Assembly (NCBI GenBank): GCA_001695595.3
Contig: MBPM02000082.1
Location: 62,001-126,000 of the forward strand
Source: Plasmopara viticola
Taxonomy: Eukaryota > Oomycota > Peronosporomycetes > Peronosporales > Peronosporaceae
DNA length: 64,000 nucleotides
Direction of reading: 5' to 3'
Below the pieces are notes generated by a model that saw nothing but the letters and a program-made list of their open reading frames with translations, searched no databases and was not told where the DNA came from. The translations under genes were made by a program, and so were the position numbers. The first letter of the stretch is position 1. Every line of letters begins with the position of its first letter. Below, in pieces: positions 21,790 through 33,513 of this stretch.

Positions 21790-24290
21790 ATTAGTTGCAA
21801 AATTAATCAAATTGCCCCTCCTCCATCCAAGTCGTCCCTCGTCTCGAAGCCCAAGGCCCGAGACTCAAGGTTACCAAGCCCAAGCATCGGCTGATACGTC
21901 TGTGCGAGTTTCATTTGCTTTACGCTCCCTTGAATCAGATCCACACAGCCCTTAGCTTTTGCGAAAGCTGAGATGGACTATATCTGGTAATACTTCGAGT
22001 GGTTCTTTTTGCGCGAGCAGAACATGGCGTCGACTGCATTATCTGCCAAGACGATGCTCGACAGCAGCGACTTCCTTGATGCGTCGGCTGAAGCGGGCTT
22101 GTCCACTGGCCAAGAAATAGTTTCTGCGATGACGGTGAAGTTCTAGCGCTTTGTCTACAGCGTGCAAACCGCATGAGAAAAGCCTGTCGAGACAAAAATA
22201 AAAGACAATGTTGGCCACGGATCCAAATTTATCGGTTTGACCGTGAAGCTGGATCGATGTTCGGGTTCTTTGCGTGCGTCAATCGACATTGATGCCTCGA
22301 TCGGAAATATGCCTTCGCCAGAAATGAGGCTATTGCGTATGCATTGAAAGTGGGTAAGATGGCTACTCGAGTTGCTAACGGTTCAGCAATCAAACGAGTA
22401 AAGCGAGAAACGACTCTACGACTCGAGTGTGGAGTTTTCTGAGAAGAGGATGACTTCATCTTTCTTGTCGATAATAAAAAGTATGATTCCATCCTTAGGA
22501 TGCTGTGGTGGATGCAATATTAACCGAAGATCGACTAATAACAGCGTCTGAGCAGTGTTTAAGGTTCGAACACAGTGCAGCCCCAAGCTACAAACGAGAA
22601 AGAAGCTAACTACATTTGGGATCTCCTGGCGAGCAATGGCCTCACGGTTACAGAGTGAGTTTGTCAAGCCTAGCGATTAAGAGCGCGCTCTACGTCAAGT
22701 CAAGAAACTTCAACTGATGTTCGAGGAAGTCTTGTAAGTTTAAGGGTTTACCTAACTTTTTGTGATCCGTCAGGCGATTTTGGATTGGGTGCGACACATA
22801 CCTTTGGACAAGGTATGCATGCATCCACCGCTATCACTGACGTAGGTTGCAACAAATGCGATGAAGCTTCGAGAGCACGGTATATCTATACACTGGCATA
22901 CGATTCTTCGAGGATACCAAGTCGTTTGCACAAGTATAAGATCCAAGATCCCCCATGTTCGCTGTCAATAGTGCTCTATCTGAAAAAAGATAAGCGAGAA
23001 GAAGTATTTCTGTGAATTCAAAACTGGTGAGAATTCCTGATCGAGATCATGAAGAAGTCAACACGTCCTAGAATATGGACTTTGGCGTGTTGGAAGAGAT
23101 GACGCGAACTGAGAAATAGCGCGATTGTGGAAAGCGCTCGAGAAAAAAACCTTGTGTGCAAGCTAGCCCTAGCATTGAAGGATAATTTCTGGAAAAAGAT
23201 TCGGAGTAGCACTGCCACCAGATTGTAAGGTTTACCACGAAATCGATTTAACTCTGGGAATCAAGTATGAAAGGTTGGACATGTACGTGAGAGTAAGTCT
23301 CCGCACTGTAGCTTGACCTCCTGCGTGAAGAAAACGACAGGCAGTTGGCGAATTGTTCATGTTAGCTGAACGATACCACCAGCCCTGCTCAGACACGAGT
23401 TCCTCGCAAGATATGGTTAAGCGAACCGCTTTGTTCTCAGCACTCTAGATTTGATGGATAGGTTTTCTTAGATTGTATGCGAGACAGAGACGATCCTTTT
23501 ATGACAGTGAGCACGCTAAGTGATTATGCTATGGGAATGGCTTGTGGTGCCACAAGGGTTGAAAATGTGTCTGCGTTTCTCGTAGTAAACATTTTCCGTT
23601 CCACGCGAGACTTCGCTCCAGCCTTTTTGACGATATTTCGTTTATAGCAAGGCTGAGCACAACCAAACGGACTTCGAGGTTCATCTTGGAAAGGATTTTG
23701 AAGTGATGCGAGAGCACCAGCTCCACGCAAATCGAAAAAATGATTCTTCTGCGCGCCAGAAATCCCAGTCGTTGTTTGCTTCTTTGAGAAGTATTGAGTC
23801 CGCGACGATCCGAAGAGGATCAAGGCGATCAACAATTGGCCCACGCCAAGCAACTACGGTCATGGTTGAGACAAGCTGACTTTCTCCGCTCGAAACTATG
23901 CTGGAATGGTTTAGCCAATAATCCACCGGCTCGAGAAAGACACTGAGAGGAAGTGGGGGCTACAACAGCAAAATTTTGCTTTTGAGAACGTCAAAAGCCA
24001 TTTGTGCAAAGCCCTTGTGCTTGCTTCCCCGATTGTTTGACGCAAGCGACATTGCAATCGGTTGTGCACACATGCAACACGATGACAATGGTCATGAGAG
24101 TCTTATCTAGTCAATTGAGGCAACCGAAGCCACTCAAACGAAGTTGACCAGGTCACGACTCGGAGTTACTTATGCTCTTGTCAAGCTCCGAGTGTAATTT
24201 CTTGGTGAAAATTGCATCGTGATCTACAAAGTTCATGCGTCACTCCGCACTGCAGTGAAGACATCCCAAACATTGGCAAGGTGTATCTAA
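21790..24290 (+). mobile_element. Decayed Ty3/gypsy gag-pol remnant (no LTRs seen)
   Basis: The plus strand holds the internal part of a Ty3/gypsy element, riddled with stops and frameshifts. A gag-like Pro/Lys-rich part lies near 21.8-22.15 kb. A retropepsin-like segment at about 22.20-22.54 kb shows Asp-Ile-Asp-Ala-Ser where D-S/T-G-A-S is expected, then an 'R-V-A-N-G' stretch. Reverse transcriptase spans about 23.21-23.98 kb: 'His-Glu-Ile-Asp-Leu', 'V-K-K-T-T-G-S-W-R', 'L-D-L-M-D', 'M-L-W-E-W-L-V-V-P-Q-G-L-K', then 'F-C-A-P-E-I-P-V'. RNase H lies at about 23.99-24.29 kb, with 'D-A-S-D-I-A-I-G-C' and 'H-A-S-L-R-T-A'. The order PR-RT-RH is that of Ty3/gypsy. No integrase or LTR was found next to it. 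It is not functional. Confidence 0.82.
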
Positions 24291-24659
24291 CTTTTTGCGA
24301 AAAACAATTTTGTTGTGGAGATAACATTGTGGTTGAATAGGTGAAAAATGAGACGTTATGGTGAAATGTTTTGGTCGCCCATCGCGTGGTAGAATGCAAT
24401 ACAATTGGCAGCACCTAAAGACTCATGGTGACATAATCGATTGAGCCTGGACATTGATTTTTTGAACCTCATGAAACTTGCATCAATGGTCTTTTGGAAA
24501 CAAAGCTCGTAAACTGCTTTCAAACTATTAAATTAAAGAATCCTAGAAACTACCATAATATATATTATACCGATACAAGAAATGGTAAGATAAAAGTATT
24601 ACATGACAAGTTTTTTTTACTTCGAATAATGTATTTTTCCCTCCTAGAACTGCGTCAAC
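24291..24659 (-). repeat. E6 3' flank and block start (-)
   Basis: The sequence matches 29.37-29.70 kb (3' of E7) and, in part, 59.80-59.99 and 60.54-60.69 kb around E16. It includes 'caatacaattggcagcacct' at 24397 and an AT-rich stretch with 'taccgatacaagaaatgg' at 24567. It contains no intact gene. Confidence 0.6.
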
Positions 24660-25772
24660 TTAAACGTAATTGCCGATAGGTTGCGCGGTCTTTAATTCTT
24701 TCGCCAAATTCTTTCCATAGTCAGTCGTTGCGGTGCTAATAATAAGCTCAATCTCGTCATCCCTGAAGAATTCCCTAATCATCTTGTTGAGAGTGACGTC
24801 CTCCTTTCCCTCTTCTCGACACATTTTCGCATACTTCAACCATACTTCAACCGCGGGCCTATTAAGAAAATACTCGGGGCTTCTGTCAAGCAATAAATGT
24901 TTAAATGCAAGCTCCGGCTTTACACCAATCTCAAGCCAGGTATTTAGCAATTGGTTTTCAATGTTTGTCGCTAGCGCTGCGGGTTTCTCAGACAGCTTTG
25001 ACATGATTATTAGCACGGATAGACCCGAGTCACCGAAGGCGTGGTACAGCTGATCAAATAGCGTGACTGGTCCACCAGGGTTGTAATCTTTGACATAAAT
25101 GTTCCAGATATTCAGCGCACGGTCTTCAAAAAAGTCCAACTTGTGATAATCTAAGTGCAAAATCTTCAACAGTTCGCTTGCGTCAATTTTACGGGCTCTC
25201 CAATCCAACATCAACTCATTCTGCAGTTTTGTGGCAAAATCTTGAAGTGACGTGTCTGCGTCTCTCTGTGCCCGTTCCAGCATCATCGCCAGCTCATAAT
25301 CACTGTATTGGTTCTTCAACTTTGCCACGATCGACACTTTTTTGTTAGGATGCCTCAAATTGTAGCTTTCCACGTGATCAACCCACTTATGAAACCGAGA
25401 ATTCGACATAATGCCATTCTCGACATTATTGAGCTCTAGCTCGGAGAAAACAAAGTGAGGATCTGCATTCGTTAGCCTCCACAAAGCTAGTTTGGCCTCA
25501 AGTTGAGAGTCGGCATCTTGTTTCCACACCGCTTGCGTGCTTTTGGCCAACAAGGTGGCAAGTTTTTCTCCCCAGCCGATATCTTTGATACCATTAACCC
25601 TCTCTTCGCCTCTTGCAGACGACGGTTCCGAGACGAAGGTACCAGATCGATCTCCTATTGATGGAAAAGTCCCTAGAGATGTGGGGGACGCTGTCGCATT
25701 CGCAGAAGCGTTGGCTCGTACGGTACCGAAGTGGAGTGTTAGAAAGGCTGAAGCAATGCTGCAAAGTCGCAT
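24660..25772 (-). CDS. E6: intact secreted RxLR-type effector
   Basis: A 370-residue, single-exon family member. The frame is open further upstream (to 25877), but the start at 25772 aligns with the Met-Arg-Leu start of the family. The preceding sequence is the conserved 5' leader, not signal peptide. The signal peptide covers residues 1-20 and ends in Ala-Asn-Ala-Ser. It is followed by the Asn-Ala-Thr stretch, R-S-G-T-F near 42-46 and GEER at 54-57, so the first acidic residue of dEER is lost. Three WY/LWY modules follow. It forms a subgroup with E7 (pseudogene) and E16, sharing signal-peptide sequence and both flanks. It faces E5 convergently across the gypsy remnant. The host target is unknown. 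Confidence 0.92.
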   Translation of the reverse strand: MRLCSIASAFLTLHFGTVRANASANATASPTSLGTFPSIGDRSGTFVSEPSSARGEERVNGIKDIGWGEKLATLLAKSTQAVWKQDADSQLEAKLALWRLTNADPHFVFSELELNNVENGIMSNSRFHKWVDHVESYNLRHPNKKVSIVAKLKNQYSDYELAMMLERAQRDADTSLQDFATKLQNELMLDWRARKIDASELLKILHLDYHKLDFFEDRALNIWNIYVKDYNPGGPVTLFDQLYHAFGDSGLSVLIIMSKLSEKPAALATNIENQLLNTWLEIGVKPELAFKHLLLDRSPEYFLNRPAVEVWLKYAKMCREEGKEDVTLNKMIREFFRDDEIELIISTATTDYGKNLAKELKTAQPIGNYV

Positions 25773-25787
25773 CTGTGAGCTTGCGAG

Positions 25788-25810
25788 CCGAATGAAAAAT
25801 GAAAGGGTGG
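25788..25810 (-). promoter_or_regulatory. Initiator-like leader of E6
   Basis: Read on the minus strand this is 'CCCTTTCATTTTTCATTCGG', ending about 16 nt before the ATG. The same motif occurs before E16 (58369-58388) and, slightly changed, before E7 and E10. It resembles the oomycete initiator (TCATT...CA-type consensus). That it is a real transcription start is inference. Confidence 0.5.
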
Positions 25811-26067
25811 CCCCAGCGGATTGCATTCCTATTCCCCATTTGCGTATCCTTAAAAAAAAAGAAGCCATATGGTACATACAGGCCGATATCCAAGCTGGGA
25901 CAATAAACGCTGCGGGGACTAATCTGCTTCAAAGTGCCGGTGCAGCTTCTCAGCTGAGCCGTCAGCTAAGTATTGAGCCGACTGCTCAACATTTTGTGGC
26001 CTGGCTACAAAGATAAAATCGCCAGTTAAGACTTCATTGTCGCATATAGCATATACGGTCCAACCTG

Positions 26068-26128
26068 AAGCTAATCAATACCAGCCAGTGCTTGGACCGT
26101 CCAAGCACCGGCTGGTATTGATTAGCTT
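26068..26128. repeat. Near-perfect 29-nt inverted repeat (hairpin) upstream of E6
   Basis: Arms at 26068-26096 and 26100-26128 are reverse complements with one mismatch, separated by 3 nt. The arm sequence ('ctaatcaataccagccagtg') is a piece of the normal effector 5' flank present once upstream of the other genes, so this is a local inverted duplication about 300 bp upstream of the E6 start. Confidence 0.95.
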
Positions 26129-26189
26129 TACTTACATTAACAGAAATTTACATAGCGAGCCGGTGTGATTTTAACTTTTGGCCAAATCT

Positions 26190-29100
26190 GCTACAGCAAC
26201 GATAGTAAATCAACGATACAGCGAAATATGCTCACACAAATTACCCCAGTAAACTGGATTTTCTTGGTTTTTTGCAAAATTCGCCATTGATCGTAAAAAC
26301 ATACTTAAAATTTTGTATTTATGGTAAATCGACAAAAAGGCTTGATAAAGTAATGGGGAATGTTAGGCGCTTCATAACCAAACAATAATGAATGAAGCAA
26401 GGTTAAGACGTAGAACAGTGACCTTTTCGCAAACCCCTTTATCTTGCCAGCGCGCATGTTTAAATAGCTATTACTGCGCCTAATACTTGTTTATGAAGTG
26501 AGCGAGTTTATTGCGCATGGTTACTTTACTGTTGTACTACCGGTAAAGTTTAACTTGGGCTTTAGTAGTGAGTCTGACCCAAGAGTCCGGGTTATGATTT
26601 TTTATCTTGTCGAGAAATTGCTTCCAATTTCGACATGTTATACATGTAATTGTATAAAAATCTTTACCAGTTCCTTTTTTTTGGCGTCAACGAAACGAAC
26701 CCATGTTTCTGTTCTCTAGATATATACAAAAACGAGACTACCGATATATTTCGGTTCATACATATTGCAGTAGCTCGAAAGATGGCCAACTTCTACAAAA
26801 AAGCTGACCGAGGCCAACGAACGTCGCTTTTTCATTAAAAAAAAAAATGAAACGATATACATCGAACAGGTCAAGTGTGCCTGAATATAGTACATTCCAT
26901 CCTGCCACTTCCTTTTACAATAAGCACCAGTGCCAGGATGATGCCCGAACTGAGCAAATTTAAGCGCCCATGATGCACCCTTGCTATGACGCTTTCTGCC
27001 ACAAAATTTCGGCATGAGATGCGAGAACATGCTCGCTTAAACTCAATCCTCCTTGTGGTTTGCACGAAATCTTACGTCGACAAAGTCACGCTACTTTTTA
27101 CTTTAATGTATCATGTCCTAAAGTTAAATCAATTCTGCAAAAATCAAATTGTCCGCTGATAAAGGGGTTTTGAAAATTTATCTTGGTAATTCATTACCAA
27201 ATATAAAAATAGGTCTTCTCAAATCAAGGACATACTTCGTGTATCTGCTTCGTGTACTAAGTGGCTTTTTAGTGTCTTTTTAGCACGTAAGAGTAAGAGA
27301 ATGACTCTTTCTGGAGGTCAAATGACCACCGCTGGCAATGCCATTGAGTTTCAGACGTTTTGAGCTTCGACGTAGACATCTCGTTCAGCGCAAATAAAAA
27401 GTATATGAGTGGGGTAAAATAAGAAGACTTATTGTACCTTCGAGACGTACTGGTCTCTGCCTTTTGATAGAGCCGAGCCGCTTTAGATATACAACACCGC
27501 GCGCTGCTCAATAGCTGCTGTTTTCTATCTCAAGAGATCGACGCTTCTAACGAGAGTTGTTGTGTCGTAACTAATTCGATATCATCATACCGACGTGCTG
27601 ACGCCCAGCATTGCATCAATACGACGCAGAACCCCGCTTTGTAAAATTCGTTCACCTTTAGACAGACTAGAAATACAGCACTATGGATGTCTCGACCTTT
27701 GACCGACTGAACCAGTATGCCGTACAAAAATGCTTTCCGCGAAAAGTATTGTCAGTGGATCCGCTTGCATGCTCAACGCTTCGTCAGGGTTTCTTAGCCT
27801 ACAGCCAACTAGACCTCCCATAGTATGGACTGCAACTCCATAGGGCTTCATCTAAATGTCCAGGCTGAGAATCAACCACGTTGCTTATGGTGCACCGCCA
27901 GAGCTAGCTTTCTGAACTATGTACTCAGTGTCTCAAATATCACTGCGCATGCAGTAAAGGGACATATCTAATCCAACTTTAGCTAAAAGCATCCCATGCC
28001 ACTTATGGCAAGCAGCGAGTGCTATTAAGAAGAGCAATGCTTCGTATTCTACGAGCCACTTTCACACTCAACCGAAAGTATCGCCCCAAACACTTGTCCT
28101 CGTCACCACTGATGTCCATCTCTGCCCTTCAAATATTCAGCACAATAAGCTCTACACTAATCGAGCTTCTGCTTTCTTGATTTGGTGTGTCTATGACTTA
28201 CCAACTCTGTGTTGGGATAATAAAGAATGGCACTCAACTCAGGTTGAGAAAGCACTGACGCAACAGAATACGAAGCAAACATGCTGTTTGCATCCAAAAT
28301 CAGTCAACCAGCGCTCGACACGATCGAACTTGAAAATTGTTTTAGCTATACCGTTAGGTATCGTATTACAGAACTTTTTATTATGCCTTCAAGTCAAAAA
28401 TGAATTTAGCTTTTTAATGTTCTTAACGAGCCTCAGCGAAAGTCATTAAGTATCTTCCATCATTATTAAAATATCAACGATTGTTGCAGCATTAAAATAT
28501 CAGACTTGCTCGCCTAGTTTAACTATCAAAGCCGAAGCTCTTTAGTGTTAGACCCCGTCGATTTGTAACTTTTTCATCTCGCTCGATAGAGCTTGTAAAT
28601 ATCCTTATTGTTAGTGTAGATCACAGGCTTATTTATTACTATATCGAGTCAAAACTTTAATCAAATTTGTTATCGTGTTTTTGAATTACGCGCATATCTA
28701 CCCCAGGTTAGGCTGGAACAATACATCTTGTTAGCGAAGTTTCATTCAAAAATGTTTGGTTCTTGTGGCGCACAAAGCAGATGAACATACTGCTTGGCGC
28801 CTAATTACCGGGTGTATCCATTCAAAGACTTTGTCGGACTTACTGTCGAGAAAGTGAGTGGATCTTTCACGGGATGGCAACTTCCGTCCAATTCGATTCA
28901 CATAGCCCTTGAACCAAAGGGTTCGCGACTTCGGCCATTTGACCCATTCAAAAACTATGCTGAGTTTGCCATTTTTGGTCGTACGCTCTCTCTACTAGAT
29001 CTCAGTTTTTTTAGTGACCTCATTAACACAGGTACCCTATGTCCAGCCTATGCTCCTGTTGAAGATAGCCTTTTCTGTATTTGCATGATGTAAATTGCAT

Positions 29101-29689
29101 GACCAGTACGTAGCCAAAACTAAGTTGGTCGCCTCAAGGGCAAAAGTTAAACGAGTGTGCGCCTAAGCGTTCGGGCACTCTTCGCTATATTCATCGTCCA
29201 AAAGTAGAGTTGCTTATGGACGGCCGAACAAAGAAGATTGATAGGCGTACTCCATGGTGAAGTGAAAGGCTGTTTCAGAGCCTTAGCAGCTCTCCGGCGA
29301 ATGAGCTTTGAATAAGCACGGTTATCAAAAACATAACTGCTTGTCACACAACTTTTGGTCTCACCAGACGTCAATATGTGAAAATGAGACTTTATGGTGA
29401 ATTGTTCAATGCTGGTGGAATTCAATACAATCGGCAGCAATTGAAGCCATATGGTGACATTATCGATCGCGCTTGGAATTTGACTTTTTCCTTCAAACCT
29501 ACATAAAAAACAAAGCTATAAACTAGATAGAGGTGTAAACTGTCACAAAACTTATTAAATTAACGATCCAGTAGACTCCTCGAAAGCGGACATAAAAGAT
29601 AATATATCGATACTAAATATGGTAAGATGAAAGTATCACATGATTGGAATTTTTTTATCTCGTTTCATGTACTAAACGTCAACAACTTA
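26190..29689 (-). repeat. Block copy (-) belonging to the E7 unit
   Basis: Landmarks appear in reverse order: 'cttgccagcgcgcatg' at 26443, then matches to 3.0-4.3 kb (which is also reverse), 'acgcgcatatctacccc' at 28689, and a CDS-like plus-strand frame at 28794-29093 matching 60.0-60.2 and 5.08-5.28 kb. 29147-29700 leads into the 3' flank of E7. A 99-codon frame at 28794-29093 is protein-like but is broken in the other copies, so it is not called. No intact gene is present. Confidence 0.7.
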
Positions 29690-30707
29690 AACATGGGGTC
29701 TCCGGTTTCCATATTAAGTCGTTGCGATGCTAGTAATAACCTCAATGTCGTTAGCGTTGAAAAATGACTGAACGATCTCGTTAGGGTTCTTTGTCTCATT
29801 CCAATACATTTCCACATACTTCATCCATACTTCAAGCTCGGGATCATTAGGAACATACTCCGGTTTTCCTCTAAGCCCTGAAAGTCTTGAAACACACCGC
29901 GGCTCCAACCCTTTATTTGACCAGAGACTTAGTAATTGGTCTTGAAAGTTTGTCGCTAGCGATGCTGTTTTCACTGACCGCTTTGACGAGATTAACAGCG
30001 CGCACAGACCATCGTTACCAAGAGGGTTGTACAGCTGATCAAATAGCGTGACTGGTGAACCAAAGTTGTACTCGCTGACATAAATGTTCCAGATAATCAA
30101 AGCAGGGTCCAAAAACAAGCTTGACTTAGGCACGTATTGGCCCGAAATGCTGAACACTTTGCGTGCGTCAATTTGACGGTTTCTCCAATACGACATCAAC
30201 TCAATCTACACTTTTGTGGCGACAGCCAGCTTATAATCACCGTATTGCTTCCGCAACTTTTCCACAATCGACACTCTATTACCAGGATGCCTCAAAGCCT
30301 TTCACGTACTTGACCCACTTATGAAATCAAAAATTCGACAAAATGTCCTCGTCGACCTCATCGAGCTTCAGCTCGGGGAAAACAGAGCGATGATGCGCAT
30401 TTGTTAGCCTCCACCAAGCTGTTTTGAGCTCGAATTGAGAGTGGACAGCTTGTGTCCACACCACCCGCGCGCTTTTTTGGCCAGCAAGGTGGAAAGTTTA
30501 TGTCCCCGGCCAATATCTTTGCTATTATTAAATTCTCTCTTCGTCTCTTGCAGACGATGGTTCCGAAACGAAGGTACTAAATCGAAATTCAGTCGATGGA
30601 AAAGTCCCTAGAGATGTGGGGGACGCAGTCGCATTCATAGAAGCGTTGGCTTGAGCGATACCGAAGAGGAGTGTTGGAATGGCTAAAGCAATGCGGCAAA
30701 GACGCAT
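29690..30707 (-). pseudogene. E7: decayed effector, E6/E16 subgroup
   Basis: The minus-strand start at 30707 has a good signal peptide, Asn-Met-Thr in place of Asn-Ala-Thr, and DEER. The frame stops right after dEER (30528). The middle is readable as an LWY module only with frameshifts. About 20 codons are missing near 30200-30240, between modules 1 and 2. The remaining frame (29714-30199) covers modules 2 and 3 and ends early within the last helix. Its N-terminus and 3' flank are nearest to E6 and E16. If expressed, only a short secreted peptide would result. Confidence 0.85.
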
Positions 30708-31149
30708 CTGTGATCTTGCTAGCCGAATGAAAAATGGAAGGGCTGTGCTAGTGGAGTGCATTCCTAGTATCCATTTGCGTATTCACTAAAAAAGAAGGAG
30801 CCATATGATACATACAAGCGGGTATTTTAGCTGGCTGATCTGCTTTTCAAGTGCCGGTTCAGGTACTTACTTGACGTCTGCTTAGCATTTTGTGGCCTGG
30901 CTACCAAATACATAAGTTCGTTATGCTGTGCTGCAAAGACACCATAACGGGCTTATGTGTTTATCGTCACAATTCGGTATAAACACTGCATACATATACC
31001 ACATGATTGAACGAAGTCCGCGCCTAAATGACTGAATGTACTATACGCCCCCGTCATCAAATCGTTTTATTCTTAAAATCATTATTTCTTTCGGTCACAC
31101 AACGCCAAAAGTGCAGCAACTCAAACACAATTGCCTGTAGAGGCAACTC
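30708..31149. other. E7 5' flank and E8 3' flank, no gene
   Basis: 30708-30900 is the effector upstream region (initiator-like 'cgaatgaaaaatggaaggg' at 30724, reversed). 30900-31149 is effector downstream sequence ('aacacaattgcctgtagagg' at 31123, reversed). Two minus-strand effector loci are here placed head to tail with no block between them. Confidence 0.55.
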
Positions 31150-32034
31150 CTACGTTCGCGCAATTACCACCTTCGCCAACTCGTTTCCATAATCAGTCGT
31201 TGCTGAGTGAATTAATGTTTTCAATCTCGATTGAAGTGTAGAGATTCTTTAGTATCTCGTTAAGAGTTACGCCTATCTCCTTCTTGTTGAGGGTCAAATC
31301 CAGCTTTGTCTTTTTCTGATACGTTTTCGCATACGCTATCCATAAACCTAAGAATTGGCTAATCGAGAAGAGAACTTGTTTTTTTGTTAAGAATAACATG
31401 TTGAAGAGCAATCTTGTGCTCCACAAGATCAATCAACTAGACGTTTGCTAACCGGAGGTGAGGGTCTATTGCCAGCATCGTTAACAGTCTTCCTGTATTT
31501 AGTAGCATAGACAGACCCACGTCACCGAAGGTGTGGCACAGCTGATCGAAGAGCGGTGATCGCTTCCGAGGATATAATTTGCTGAACAAGACGTTTCAAA
31601 TGTCATACGCACGGCTCGTGAGCAAGCTTGAATTCGTTTGAATTACTAACAAAAAGGTGTAAAGTTCGTGTGCGTTAATTCCAGGGTTTCCCCAAAACGA
31701 TATCAACTCAGTTTGCAGTTTTCCGCCAAAAGGTTGCAGTGACGTGTCTGCGTCCCTTTTTGCCTGTTTCAGCAGCATTACCAACTTACAATCGCTGTAT
31801 CGCTTCAACAGCGGCCTAAAAATCATCCCTTTTTTCTTTGGATGCTCCAAATTGTAGCTTTCCACGTTCTTGACTCACACGTGAAGTTAGATATCGACAA
31901 AATGTTTCATCGACCTCTAGCTTGGCAAAAATGAACTAAGGATATGCATCTTTCTGCCTCCACCAAACTACAAGCTGTTTGTTACCTTGACACTTGAACG
32001 CCTGCTGGTATTTGGCTAGTAAGCGAAGACGCAT
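31150..32034 (-). pseudogene. E8: decayed effector lacking signal peptide and dEER
   Basis: The minus-strand Met-Arg-Leu-Arg start at 32034 is joined directly to the 'Leu-Leu-Ala-Lys' region that normally lies about 70 residues in. The signal peptide and dEER region are thus deleted. The rest shows LWY modules 1-3 with several stops and frameshifts; readable pieces are 31596-31865 and 31193-31432. It is closest to E13, and the upstream sequences of both (32040-32640 here, 45420-45990 there) also match in opposite orientation. It cannot be secreted by the classical route. Confidence 0.85.
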
Positions 32035-32039
32035 GCTAG

Positions 32040-32845
32040 CCGAAGGAATTGTAAAAAGGTGGGTCTATTGAATTGCATCTGTACTTTTCCTTTACGCATC
32101 AACTGGTAGGGATTTATACGGAGCCATATGGTAGGAAGCAAATGGTACCATAGACGCTACCTGATTACTGATCTGTTCGTCATCGGATTGACGATTTTCG
32201 GTTTGGCTACCTGGCTTAATTGAAAAAAGTTTTTTAAACGAAACGCAAAGACTTCAATGCTACAATACTGCAATTACGGCCCCGAGCAATGGCTAGTTTT
32301 TCATGTTTCTAGACCAAAAAAGACCACTCACTACCTCCATCCGAAGCAATTAGGCTGCAATGGCAGTGTACGAAGTAGTAGCAATATAATTGCATGGTAA
32401 TCGCCTGTTTCAACGAGGCAACTCACCACTTTTTCATGGATTATGTTATTCAAAAATGCTTTGACACTTATATAGCTCAAACCTATGGTAAAGCATGTTT
32501 ACGGTCTCACTTAATGTGGCTTTCATAATAACAGAAATAAAGTACCGTAAACTATTGAAGACAGCTTAACGGCGTAAGATATCAAGTCGGTATGACTTTA
32601 TATTTTTGCCCAGAGCGAACATGGCCCAAACATTGGCTGGTATAAATCAGCTTTACTCGCTACGATTATGCTGCTCCGGCAGTGTATCAAGAAGTAGCAC
32701 ATGCCATCTTCAGCGCTTAAATTCATCACATCTTTATGGCTTAGGTAATTAGAAAGACTTTGACTCTTGCTAGGATGTATAGGCTTGTTTTATCGCATTT
32801 ACTCTTTTATAAGTATGTTGACGCTTTCATGTTTATTTCAGGTGC
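32040..32845 (-). other. 5' flank shared with E13, no gene
   Basis: This is the reverse complement of about 45420-45990 with good similarity ('ggccccgagcaatggctag' at 32279; the reverse is at 45720-45740). Distal parts resemble the other effector flanks. No coding sequence was found. Confidence 0.6.
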
Positions 32846-33513
32846 GTGAAAAGAAACAATTTGTCCCGAAAAGGAATTGTCAATTTTCGCATATTTGCGG
32901 AAGCAGTACGGTTAAATTGCCTTGGCGATGATGCTGGAAACGCAAAGAAAGAGCAAGATACGTTTATTCAAGCTATTGGCACGATATTGCAGATTGAGCT
33001 GATGTTGGATTGGAAACGGGATAAAATTAGCCCAGGCCAACTTTTCCACTATTTGCAGGTTGACCAGAGCAACCCAAGCTTGCTTACGGGCCGTGCGTAT
33101 AATATCTGGAACATTTGTTCCAGCGAGTCCAACCCTGGCAAGCCAATGACGTTATTTGATACGTTCTACCACCTGTACGGCGATGCAAATCTAACTTCGC
33201 TACTCATTTCGGCAAGATGGTCAAGGAACACTAACGCTGGATGCCAGATCTTCAAAATCAATCACGCAACGCCTGTTTAAATGCTTATTGACATTTAATG
33301 TTTGAAAAAAGTCCCGAGCATTTTCTCGATCAGCCCGAGCTTTTAGTATGGAAATCGTACGTAACGGTATTTTGGGCAAAGACAATAAAGGAGGTGACTC
33401 TCAACGAAGTTTTTAAGAGCTTTTACGACGCAAAGGAAATTGGGAATATTATCAACTCTGCAACGAATTATGGAAAGAAGTTGGTGAAGGAGTTGGCGGA
33501 CGCGCACGCTTAA
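32846..33513 (+). pseudogene. E9: 5'-truncated effector pseudogene
   Basis: The sequence begins inside module 1: traces of 'K-V-S-I-F-A' and 'L-R-K-Q-Y-G' with a stop and a frameshift near 32910-32940. It then reads module 2 well ('L-L-T-G-R-A-Y-N-I-W' around residue 80 of the open frame 32846-33280). A second frameshift falls near 33280-33298, and module 3 follows with the usual end at 33513. Signal peptide and dEER are absent. The coding sequence is nearest to E10 (for instance the shared 'L-D-Q-P-E-L-L-V-W-K'). The 3' flank with 'ggcaattgcgttcgag' follows at 33530. Confidence 0.87.
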
